Of a stretch of DNA of 64,000 bases, positions 33,990 through 43,353 are shown piece by piece. The notes beneath the pieces were generated by a model that saw only the letters and a program-made list of their open reading frames with translations, ran no database searches and had not been told where the DNA came from. Both the position numbers and the translations under genes were made by a program. The stretch's first letter is position 1; every line of letters begins with the position of its first letter. This DNA comes from Agapanthus africanus (Eukaryota > Streptophyta > Magnoliopsida > Asparagales > Amaryllidaceae). The stretch spans positions 505,551,176-505,615,175 of the forward strand of contig CM057347.1 of assembly GCA_030015575.1 (NCBI GenBank), written 5' to 3'.

Positions 33990-35650
33990 TTCCTGCACCC
34001 CTCCGCAGGAGTAGTAGGCCGTCTCATCCGCCTGAGAGATACTACGGTTTTCTCATAGATGGGGATAGAGAGGATTGCATCATTGATGATGATGAACCTA
34101 CTAGTTTCCAGCAGGCCATCCAGAGCGGCGACTCGGTACGATGGCTAGATGCAATGCGGACCGAGATGGAGTCCATGTACACCAACAAAGTATGGACCTT
34201 GGACTTTGCTCCAGATGGGGTAAAACCCATAGGATGCAAATGGATCTTCAAGAAAAAGATTGGTGTAGATGGACAGGTGGAAACCTATAAGGCTAGATTT
34301 GTTGCAAAGGGTTTTCGTCAAAGACCTGGTATGGACTATGACGAAACTTTTTCTCCAGTGGCTATGCTCAAATACATTCGGATCCTTCTTGCCATTGCTG
34401 CCTTCCATGATTATGAAATCTGGCAGATGGACGTAAAGACGGCTTTTCTGAATGGTAATTTAGAAGAGTGCGTCTATATGGATCAGCCAGAAAGTTTCAA
34501 TCAGAGTGGGAGCAGCGGGAAAGTGTGCAAGTTGCTTAAGTCCATTTATGGACTAAAGCAGGCATCGCGAAGTTGGAACATCTGTTTTGATGAAACGGTC
34601 AAAGAATATGACTTTATCAAAAATCCAGATGAACCATGTATATATAGTAAAATTGTAGTACGAACTGTCGTATTCCTCGTCTTGTACGTGGATGACATTC
34701 TATTGATAGGAAATGACATTCTTATGCTACAATCTGTCAAAGGATTCTTGTCACACAGGTTCTCCATGAAAGACCTGGGTGATGCCTCTTACATTCTGGG
34801 GATCCGGATCTATCGTGATAGATCCAAGAGGATGTTGGAACTTTCGCAGTCCAGGTATATCAACACTGTACTGAAAAGATTCAGTATGGAAGATTCTAAG
34901 CGCGGTAATCTACCGGCTTGTCACGGAATCACCATATCCAAAGAAATGTCTCCCAAGACTGATTTGGAAAGGGATCGCATATCAGTTATACCCTACGCTT
35001 CTGCGCTCGGCTCTATAATGTATGCGATGTTGTGCACCAGAACAGATGTAGCTTACGCACTGAGCGTGGTAAGCAGGTATCAGTCAGACCTAGGGGAGAA
35101 GCACTGGATAGCAGTAAAGAACATTCTCAAGTACCTGAGAAGGACTAAGGAGATGTTCTTGGTTTACGGCGGAAAAGACCTCAAGATCGAGGCCTTTGCT
35201 GATTCTGGCTTCCAGAGTGATAAGGATGACTCCAAGTCCATGTCAGGTTATGTCTTTACCCTCAATGGAGAAGCAGTGTGCTGGAAGAGCTCCAAGCAGG
35301 ACACCGTTACAGACTCGATGATGGAAGCGGAGTATATTGCCTCTTGCAATGCCGTAAAAGAAGCGGTCTGGATGAAGAAGTTCCTCACAGAACTTCAGGT
35401 GGTTCCTACCATTGTTGATTCAATACCTCTGCATTGCGACAACAACGGAGCTATAGCTTTAGCGAAGGAACCCAGGTCCCAACAGAAGTCTAGACACATC
35501 TTAAGGCGGTATCACCTGATCAGGGAGATCATAGATCGCCGGGAGATCGAGGTCCGGAGAGTTGCTACAGAGGAGAACACTGCTGATCCATTCACAAAGG
35601 CCTTACCTCAGATTCAGTTCGAGAGGCTACTCGAGATGATCGGTCTTTGA
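33990..35650 (+). CDS. Copia 1 reverse transcriptase-RNase H
   Basis: One open frame from at least 34154 to 35650 (498 codons), with the RT N-terminal flank readable from about 33990. The blocks are [51 protein letters not shown], catalytic [12 protein letters not shown] and [15 protein letters not shown]. RNase H has FADSGFQSDKDDSKSMSGY, MMEAEYIASCNAVKEAVW and HCDNNGAIALAKEP, and ends ENTADPFTKALP. No stop is seen in this part. It would normally be released from a Gag-Pol polyprotein, which is broken upstream, so independent expression is unlikely. Confidence 0.92.
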
Positions 35651-35670
35651 TATGCTAATATATGGCCCTA

Positions 35671-35685
35671 GTGCAAGTGGAAGAT
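35671..35685 (+). other. Copia 1 polypurine tract
   Basis: gtgcaagtggaagat directly precedes the 3' LTR start TGTTAGTG. The Copia 2 equivalent is agtgggagat. Confidence 0.75.
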
Positions 35686-37578
35686 TGTTAGTGTTTATGC
35701 CCTAGGGGCCATTATTGTATCATACTAGCTTGTATATTACTTAATGGAAGCTTAGGATATTCACAGTTATATTAACAGTCTTGCTAAATATGGTAGTATG
35801 CTACTTGGTTATATCTATCTTAATATGTGTGTACGTATTGATAGAGCCCTTAGGATCTTGCTTGACTACCAGCGTTGTGATGGCAGTCACACTAGTGGGG
35901 GCTGGGTACTCTACAAGCACATCCTTTTTCAGGTCCCTAGTCGTAGCATTATCGAGACAGGACATCGATACTCCGGTGTAGACTAGTGTGTACGCTTCTC
36001 ATCCCAGTTGGGGAGATGGTCTGTCCCACAGCCATTAGTACGTCGTACTGGAGATAGTATACAGGTGCTCGTTGGGTTACGGGTACACCGGACAGGACTC
36101 GCAGGGAACTGTTGGTTGGTATTATACCCGTCGTCAGTTAACAGTTCCCAGGTAACATGAGTACAGCATAGTCCGCAGACTTGACGCTGCTATTTCGCCT
36201 CGAGTGTGTCCCACTGTTCTTAGATTGCTACCCTACCACGGCTCAAAGGAGTCATGCAAACAGGTAGCAGTTGGGTGCAGCCCCGAGCACTTGGAGGCAG
36301 TAGTGGTTAGACAGGATTCGTCTCTCCCGGTATTGGGAGTTGATATCGCGCTGTATCTGAGAGCCATTACGCAAAGTCCCTGGCCAGGGCAAGCGAGATT
36401 TACTGGTAGGTTTTCCTGTAGTTTCTCAAGGTGTAATGGGCTTCACTCCGACACGACTTATACCGCTTTTAGGGGACTGACGCTTGCCGCCCCCTAGGCC
36501 CGATATGCGATAGTCCTAGACGAACAGATTGAACTATACGGAGATTGTCACATCAGACTCAGTAGGAGTTCAGATGAGTTTCCTCATCGGCCTTCTTATC
36601 GACATCTACCTGGGGACCGTTACGTACAGCTAGTGCCGCTTGCGGTCTGTGGTTAAACCCACTGCCAGCGTAGTAATCGAGTCTTTAGAGTCCCACACAG
36701 AGAGTTTCCCTGCTCCGGGAGAAACGATATAGAGGTCGTATGGTTTTACGACATGGTTCGGACATACACGTGCATTTATGCACGTACGATGTTCGGATAG
36801 TTTTTACTAGCCGGCTTTGGTTTAAGCCAGATTCTAGTATCGGATTATTGGATTTATACAGTCTAAAGTTTTTCCGTGTTTTCACGGATAGGAGGGGAGT
36901 TCTCGTAATTTGGCGAGAAGCTTCTAGAAGGATGATGACTTGGGGGCTAAGGTGGCATTTGCATTTATTGATTTAGTGACTCATTTGTGTGATTCACCCA
37001 TGGAGTTAATGATGCATTTAACGGCTAATGACTCATGAGATGAATCACACAAGATGAATGAATGAAGCATGGTTGATAAATCATTTGATTTATTTATTTG
37101 ATAAATCATTATGCTTCATATATTCAAATGATATCATTATTTCATTTCATTCTCACTCTCACATTCTCTCTCATCAAGCTCTCTCTCTTCAAACCCTAAT
37201 CCTAACCTCTCATGTGTTGAGATCAAGGATTAGCAAGACTCATTAATCCATAATCATACTCTATATTCCCTAGGTGACTTTGATTAGCTATTAGAGTAAC
37301 CTAGTTACCTCAAGATTAGAGGCAAAACTTGGAGTAGAAGCTCTCGGGTGGATCGTCTATTACAAAGAGGAGGCCGATGAGGAGGTGGTTAACGAGAAGA
37401 AGAAGGACTTGGTTCACTAGGTATAATCTTCTTTCATAGTAGCCAATTACTTCTATGATAGTCTTAGTTATAGTTTAGCAAAGATTCTTTCGGTTAGTCG
37501 ATGTTAGTTTCAAGAAAAAGATTGTTTTTCATATTTCCGTCTTCCCGCAACTCGTGGGGTGTACAACGTCGACTTACA
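35686..37578 (+). repeat. Copia 1 3' LTR
   Basis: A 1,893-bp copy of the 5' LTR with scattered substitutions. The palindrome ccctggccaggg lies at 36378-36389. It is followed by the GGATG duplication. Confidence 0.92.
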
Positions 37579-38003
37579 GGATGGGTAGGAAACTACCCGC
37601 TAGGGATGGACCGAGCAGGGAAGCTGCTCGGTGGCCTCGTTAAGAGGGCTTCAGATCCTTAGCGTAGATGGGTAGGAAACTACCCGCTAGCAATTGACCG
37701 GGCAGGGAAGCTGCTCGGTGGCCTTGCAACGAGGGCTTCAGATCCTTAGCGTAGATGGGTAGGAAGCTACCCGCTAGGTATGGACCGGGCAGGAAGCTGC
37801 TCGGTGGCCTCGCAATGAGGGCTTTAGATCCTTAGCGTAGATGGGTAGGAAACTACCCTCTAGGAATTGGCCAGCATGAAATTTCTCGGCGGGCTCTTAG
37901 CGAGGAATTTGGATCCATAGCGTTGTTGGGCAGGAAGCTACCCGTTGCGGATGCGCCGAGCAGGAAGTTACCCGGCGGCCTCGCGAGGAGGGCTTTCGAG
38001 TTT
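37579..38003. repeat. 86-bp tandem array, right part
   Basis: About five units continue the array cut by Copia 1. The last two (from about 37850) are more diverged (taccctctaggaattgg, tacccgttgcggatgc). Confidence 0.85.
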
Positions 38004-38187
38004 CCCCTAGGCCCTCGCAGGGTGTCGTTCAAACTTTCGCAGGCCGCATTGGCGAGAGTGAGGGTGTCGTTCAACCTTCCATAGGTCGCATGGCCGTCCT
38101 TGAAGACAGGCATGGCCGACACGTAGTCGTTCCATATCGGGAAATTGAGACGCCCCATGATTCGCGTCGCTGCGCGAGTAAACTTTC

Positions 38188-38221
38188 GGCCGTTGGAAGA
38201 TTTTGTTGAGGCTATAAATAG
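38188..38221 (+). promoter_or_regulatory. Candidate promoter of antisense gene 1
   Basis: GGCCGTT at 38188-38194 and TATAAATAG at 38213-38221 lie about 30 bases before the ATG. They match the pair upstream of antisense gene 2. Confidence 0.65.
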
Positions 38222-38250
38222 CGAAGGTATGTTGTCTTCTTTCTAGCCTT

Positions 38251-38805
38251 ATGTTTCTAAAAATGGCCGGGCGTCCGTGTGTGCTCATCAGGGAGATCAT
38301 TTCTCATTACGATGTGTATCTTTATAGCCTCGATCGCTCCGAACAGATGCACGAGGCAGTGATAGACCACGTGGAGGGCCACTTTGGACGCCTTCTTTCC
38401 CGGCGATCTCCTCTCCTCCAACTGCTCATTTACGCGATCTGGAGGATGTCCCCGGGTATGCACAATGCCCTGTCTCCGCGGCTGAGGGACAAGGCGATCG
38501 AAAAGTTGTACTCCCTCTACCACCTCGGCCTGATCTCGCAGAGCAGGCAGGAGTGGTCGGTGGGTCTTCTTCTGGAACGTTTCCAGAAAAGACAGATCAT
38601 TGCTTCTTGCCTGTCGGATCAGGCCCCGGCGCTTTCGTGGCATCTAGGGTCCACGGGCACCGTCAGAGGGAGCAGGCAGAGGAAGCTCAGGCTCGGCTGC
38701 AGGAGATCTGCTTGGAGTACCATCAACAGTGATTTCTTGATCTGTGCCCCCCTCTATTGTAATTATTATAAGGCTGGGGACCCTATAATACCCTTTAATC
38801 AATAA
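38251..38805 (+). CDS. Antisense gene 1 of Tat B, unknown protein
   Basis: A plus-strand ORF of 184 codons starts MFLKMAGRPC; the second ATG at 38263 may be the true start. The first ~125 residues look like a real soluble protein (LIREIISHYDVYLYSLDRSEQMHEAV, LRDKAIEKLYSLYHLGLIS). I do not recognise a family. After about 38645 a neighbouring frame reads HRQREQAEEAQARLQEICLEY and stops at 38730-38732. That is a typical helical coiled-coil tail and suggests a 1-bp frameshift in the last third. It has its own TATA box and an AATAAA at 38801-38806. Its position between integrase and 3' LTR, in antisense, matches the extra ORFs of Tat elements. Confidence 0.55.
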   Translation: MFLKMAGRPCVLIREIISHYDVYLYSLDRSEQMHEAVIDHVEGHFGRLLSRRSPLLQLLIYAIWRMSPGMHNALSPRLRDKAIEKLYSLYHLGLISQSRQEWSVGLLLERFQKRQIIASCLSDQAPALSWHLGSTGTVRGSRQRKLRLGCRRSAWSTINSDFLICAPLYCNYYKAGDPIIPFNQ

Positions 38806-38926
38806 AGTTTGTTTTTGGTGGTAGGGTGTTGTCTCCTTTTCTCTTCTCGTACAATTTTTAAACTTTAACTAAATGCCAATAGAAACAACTTTATTTATTT
38901 CAGAAAGAGGATACCGATACATTTTT
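38806..38926. other. Short spacer between antisense gene 1 and integrase
   Basis: AT-rich spacer between the 3' ends of convergently arranged antisense gene 1 and integrase. No feature is seen apart from the poly(A) signal at its left edge. Confidence 0.4.
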
Positions 38927-39750
38927 TCATTTGTACAACTTGAGCTTTTCAGCGTTGTAAGGCCGGGGGAAATTATAGCCCCGGGAGTCCTGCAGGAGGT
39001 ATGCCCCGCCGGGCAACCCCTCTTTCACGAGGAAAGGTCCATCCCACTTCGGGGAGAACTTATGCATCCTGCTCGGATCTGCGAACTCGTTTCTCCGTAA
39101 GACCAGATCTCCTGCCTTGAAGGCCCGATGTTTAACCCGGACGTTATAGTAGCGAGCGGTTTGCTGTTGATAGGAGGCCGCTCTGATTTGTGCTTGGTCC
39201 CACTTCTCTAATAAGACGTCCAAGTTGTTTCGGAGCGCTGAGGTGTTGGCTTCGTCGTCGAAATGTTCGACCCTGTAACTGGCCAGTATGATCTTCGCCG
39301 GGACCATTGCCTCGGTACCGCAGCAGAGACTGAACGGGGTTTCTTCCGTAGGTGTTTTCTTTGACGTTCGCAATGCCCACAGGATCCGAGGCAGTTCCTT
39401 GACCCAGCCGTCTTGTCTTCGTTCTAAACGGGCTCGGAGACCGCGGATGACGCCTCGGTTCGCTACATCTTCCTGCCCATTGCATTGAGGATGGGCAACC
39501 ACGGAAAACTTCATCAATATATGGTACTATCTGCAAAACTCTCTGACTTTGTCATTTTCGAAGTTGGTCCCGTGGTCGGTGATCATGCATCTCGGGATCC
39601 CAAATCAGGTAATTATGTTGTTCTGCAGGAATTTTACCGTGGAGATGGTTGTGGGGTGTTTTTCGTCACCCCATTGAAATGGGAATACGCGCGCACTTGT
39701 CAGGCATACTACAGATTCCCCCTGCCTAGGATAGGCGGGGGTTTATTGAT
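38927..39750 (-). pseudogene. Tat B integrase core and C-terminus (broken)
   Basis: The minus-strand fragment starts after the first catalytic aspartate, which lies beyond the element C insertion. It keeps D in TDHGTNFENDKVREF and E in GQEDVANR, then LPRILWALRTSKKTPTEETPF, GDLVLRRNEFAD and the C-terminal GPFLV...PYNAEKLKLYK typical of Tat elements. Stops occur at IIT followed by TGA (CGA expected) near 39605 and at EFCR followed by TAG near 39530. From 39517 the frame is open for 196 residues to its natural end at 38927. Confidence 0.88.
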
Positions 39751-41070
39751 TGTGGGGATCTAAATCTCCGGCAGCCGCGGACTAAACTGCCGTTAATTAC
39801 CTCTCGCCTTTGGAGCGAGAGAACCTCCGATTGACGGGTCAAACAGGTCATGCGAACTCAATGTGCAGTATTGTGTTTTAAGAGGTTTTGGATATATCCG
39901 GGGCCCCGCAGAGTTTTTACGGGGGTCTCGCTATCCGGATAGCGGGCTGTGGGTCAAGTGGGCTAGCAGCCCCCTTGTGGGGTGCAGGGCAGTGCCCCGT
40001 TAGAATTTTTTTCTAACGGGGGAGGTATTTTTAGTGTAGAGTACATGTAAAATGAGAGGGAAATGGCGTCCAAAGGACGCGTGAGCGCCAGCGCCTCACG
40101 TGCCTAGCACGCTGGCGCTAGAGCTTGGGCGCTTGGGGCGCTAGCGCCTCATGTGCCCGGCACGTGGGCACTCACGCGTCAGCGCCTCACGTGCCTGGCA
40201 CGTGGGCACCACGTGCCCGGCACGTGGGCGCTTACGCGCTAGCACTAGTGAAAGAAAGGGATTTTTACCCCCAGAAATAGGAGTTAAACTCCAAAAGAGA
40301 ATTTTGAGTGGAGTTAAACTTCAAAAGATCTGGATTAGGAGTTAAACTACTTTGAGAATTTGGGTCTTGGAGTTGAACTCCCTAAAAATCTTCAGAGGTT
40401 CTTCTCTCTTAAGCCTTGGATATTCTCTTGAGCCTTAGATCTTTTCCAAAGTGGGATTTTCGGAGATGGGTCTCCTTCTTCCTCCTCTTTGTTGGCCGGA
40501 TCTTGGAGAACAAGAGGGGAGAGATTTTAAAAATCTTCCCTTTTTAAGATCTAATGGAAGATCTGAGCTCCCATTTGTGGGTTTTGTGGTGGAAAACTAT
40601 TTAGTTTTGGAAAAGAAAGAGTAAAACTCTTGATTTAATTGAAAAGGGGAAGAAAGTTTAGAACCTTGAGCAAAGAGGAGAAGGAGGCACAAACCCTAGA
40701 ATTTGAGAGAATGAATTTGTTGTCATAGATATTTTCATCATGTTTGCTTTTATAGGCTACAAAATTTACATATGGCCCCTTAGGCTTTATAAAATGGCAT
40801 TTTGCCCATCCTATGCCTCATGTGCTTATTTCTTTTGCACATAAGTCATTGGCTTTACAAATATTTGGCTTTATGCCCATTTTGCTTACATTCATACATA
40901 AAAATATTGCATCAAAATTATTTATTACATAATTTTTATTTTGGCATGGGGGAGACCGGCCGCGAGGCTCGACTTGGGCATGGGCCCACTTGCTTGGGCT
41001 TGGGCCCGCTTACTTAGGGTTGACCTTGACTTTGACCCGGTCAACTAGGGTGCAAATTTTGACCCCAACA
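39751..41070 (-). repeat. Element C 3' LTR
   Basis: The 1,320-bp stretch starts TGTTGGGGTCAAAATT on the minus strand (41070) and ends at TGTGGGGATC (39751, plus-strand reading). A minus-strand TATA box (CCTATAAAAGC) lies at about 40747-40757. Near the end are a GC-rich block with repeated cacgtg/gcacgtgggc (40090-40235) and an inverted repeat cgttagaa...ttctaacg near 40000. The left flank TTGAT (39746-39750) should be one half of its target duplication. No gene is seen. Confidence 0.7.
40090..40235. repeat. CACGTG-rich repeats in element C LTR
   Basis: Repeats of gcgcctcacgtgcc..gcacgtgggc, each with CACGTG or GCACGTG cores, alternate with gcgcYagcgc. They resemble in style the block at 100-260 but are not the same sequence. 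Confidence 0.65.
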
Positions 41071-41084
41071 AAGTGCCCCTCATC
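41071..41084 (-). other. Element C polypurine tract
   Basis: The minus strand reads GATGAGGGGCACTT directly before the LTR start TGTTGGGG. Confidence 0.65.
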
Positions 41085-42120
41085 AATAAATGCACACCGC
41101 ACATATGAGTTGTGTGCATGAAATTAATAGATCTTGAAACTGGACTTCGAGGTGGAACATCATTCTGGGGGCGGAGCATCCCTCAGGGGGCATGATTCCC
41201 AAGGATCGGAGCATCATTCTGATTTGCGGAGCATAATTCCAGGGTCGGAGTATCATTCCGAAGAGTCGGAGCATAATTCCGAAGAGTAGAGGCATGATTC
41301 CAGGGATCGGAGTATGATTCCGATGAGTGGAGCATGGTTCCAAAGGGGTCGGAGCATAATTCCGACGAGCGGAGCATGATTCCAAAGGGGTCGGAGCATA
41401 ATTTCGACGGGCGACGGACATTCTAACCGAAGCATAATTTCGATGCGGAGGTTGATTCCCAGGCGGAGCATAATTCCGACAGGGAAAGCAGATACTCCGA
41501 GGCGAAGCATGATTTCGACACGGGGTATATTCTGAGACGAAGCATGATTTCGACACAGAGCTTGTTAGTCGACTTGATTCCGAGGCGGGGCTTAATTCCG
41601 ACGGGGAGGTCGTCGCTGGTTGACTTGATTCCGAGTCGAAGCATAATTCCGACGGGGAGGTCGCTGGTTGACTTGATTCCAAGTCGAAGCATAATTCCGA
41701 TGGGGAGGTCGCTGGTTAACTTGATTCCAGGGCGGAGCATAATTCCGACGAGGAGGTCGCTGGTTGACTTGATTTCAGGGCGGAGCATAATTCCGGATTG
41801 GAGGTCGCTGGTTGACTTGATTCCAGGGCGGAGCATAATTCCGACAAGGAGGTCACTGGTTGACTTGATTCCAGGGTGGAGCATAATTCCGACGATGAGG
41901 TCGCTTGTTGACTTGATTCCAGGACGGAGCATAATTCCGACGAGGAGGTCGCTTGTTGACTTGATTCCGGCATGGAGTGTCATTGGTTTTGATGTAGAGG
42001 ATGATTCCTAGGAGAAGCATAATTCCGACAGGGAAGGTGGATACTCCGAAGCGAAGCATGATTTCGACACAGGATACACTCTGAGACGAAGCATGATTCC
42101 GACGCAGAGATTGTTGATTG
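41085..42120. repeat. Hierarchical tandem repeats built on GGAGCATAATTCC
   Basis: From 41150 to 41545 the core ggagcatRattccRa recurs at irregular 27-50 bp spacing. From about 41545 to 41990 a regular 48-bp unit (gagcataattccgacgagga followed by ggtcgctggttgacttgattcc) is repeated about nine times. Because 48 is divisible by three, the array is open in several frames and gives a 16-residue periodic translation. I regard this as a by-product. Confidence 0.9.
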
Positions 42121-43353
42121 GATTTGATTTGGGTTGACATAAGCATCGCTACGCTGGAATATGGTACCAGGAGCGAATCATCATTTGCCATGAGTGGATT
42201 TAGGGATTTTGGTTTTTGTTTGGCATCAACATCGCTACACTGGAATATGGTACCAGGAGCGAATCATCATTTGCGTTTGCTTATTGCGAAGCGATAGCTT
42301 AGAGGACAGGTTTAGATCCTTATCACCTAAGGCTTTTCAATTTTATGGGCCGTAAGGATCCCATAAAAGCATTTTCTCCCTATGAGTCATAAGGATTCCG
42401 TAGGTACATTTTCTCCTTAGGAGTCGTGAGGACCCCCAAGTGTGTTTTTCCTTTGTAAGTCGTAAGGATCTCACGCGGGAATTTTCTCCTCACAAAGTCG
42501 AGAGGACTTTGCGAGCGTATTTCATCTCTTTTTCACGAGTTTGCGCCCTTTCGGGTTTTCACAAACTCGCCAGAAGTCCTGCTGTTTTTACTCACGGAGC
42601 CCCTTTCGGGTTTTCATCCGTGCCCATTTTGCTTGTGAACATACCCTTTTTTTGGAATCTTTATCGCTGGTGGGACTTTGAATGTGGTCTCGCCGGTAGG
42701 ACTTGGGAGAGATTGGAATCGTTTTACACCCGTGGATTGTATACGGTTTTGCAGGATGTATGATCCAGACCGTAGGGCCGGAAGAATTTCGGGACTTTGT
42801 TGGCGTCTGCATCGCTGCACTAAAATTTGGTACCAAGAGCGACTCATCATTCACCGTTAGGACATTCAGAGTTTGGTTGGCATCTGTATCGCTGCACTGG
42901 AATATGGTACCAGGAGCGACTCATCATTCGCCGTGAGGGGATCTCCCTCATTTCCAGTTTAACGACTTAGGGGTCATCTGTTCCCAGTTTAACGACTTAG
43001 AGGTCATCTATTCCCAGTTTAAAGACTTAGGGGTCTATTAGATTAGAGTTTAGAATTTTGGGGTTAGGATAGGCATCAGTGTTGCTAACACTGAAGCACA
43101 TGTGCTAGGAGCAATTCATCATTTACCGTTCCCTGTTGGGGAGCGATGGCTTAGGAGACAGGTTTAGGTCCCTATCACCTAAGACTTTTCAATTTTATGA
43201 GTCGTAAGGGTCCCATAAAAGCATTTCCTCCCAACGAGTCGAAAGGATCTCATAGGTGTACTTTCTCCTTACGGGTCGTGGGGACTCCCAAGTGTTTTTT
43301 TTCCTTCGTGAGTCGTAAGAATCCCACGAAGGCGTTTTCTTACAAGTCGAGAG
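42121..43353. repeat. Element C macro-repeats, left part
   Basis: Diverged copies of blocks that also occur at 53713-53890 and 56084-56789. The block catcgctRcactggaatatgg followed by taccaggagcga occurs near 42145, 42237, 42812 and 42888. The blocks cataaaagcatttYctccc and cgtaaggatc(c/t)cacg also recur. No gene is seen. The stretch ends at the Copia 2 target duplication. Confidence 0.85.
43349..43353. repeat. Target-site duplication of Copia 2 (GAGAG)
   Basis: GAGAG at 43349-43353 recurs at 53708-53712. Removing Copia 2 and one copy restores a macro-repeat segment that is seen uninterrupted near 56395. Confidence 0.92.

Larger units (their letters stand above)
27775..37578 (+). mobile_element. 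Copia 1: Angela-like Ty1/copia retrotransposon
   Basis: A structurally complete 9.8-kb element with two LTRs of about 1.89 kb, a tRNA-Met primer site, a 2-kb leader, gag, protease, integrase, RT/RNase H, a polypurine tract and a 5-bp target duplication. The RNase H end (AKEPRSQQKSRHILRRYHLIRE) and long LTRs suggest the Angela/BARE group. It is inserted in the 86-bp array of Tat B. Coding is broken in gag and integrase, while RT/RNase H is one open frame of 498 codons. LTRs differ by roughly 3% by eye, including a 4-bp indel near 27918. Confidence 0.93.
23313..39750 (-). mobile_element. Tat element B (Ty3/gypsy) with two antisense genes, split by Copia 1
   Basis: Minus-strand element. Reading leftward: integrase core and C-terminus (39750-38927), an antisense gene (38251-38805, plus strand), an 86-bp tandem array split by Copia 1, a second antisense gene (24738-26919, plus strand), a purine tract and the 3' LTR (24150-23313). 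Everything upstream of the integrase core is cut off by element C at 39751. Plus-strand ORFs between pol and the 3' LTR are a known habit of Tat-lineage elements. Confidence 0.8.

Noticed and set aside
27343-38003. CRISPR-like appearance of regularly spaced repeats
   Set aside because: The whole 86-bp unit is repeated with no unique spacers, and the context is a plant retrotransposon.
41423-41983. Minus-strand ORF of 186 codons with a 16-residue periodic translation
   Set aside because: It follows from the 48-bp tandem repeat, whose length is a multiple of three, and other frames are open too. There is no sign of coding selection.
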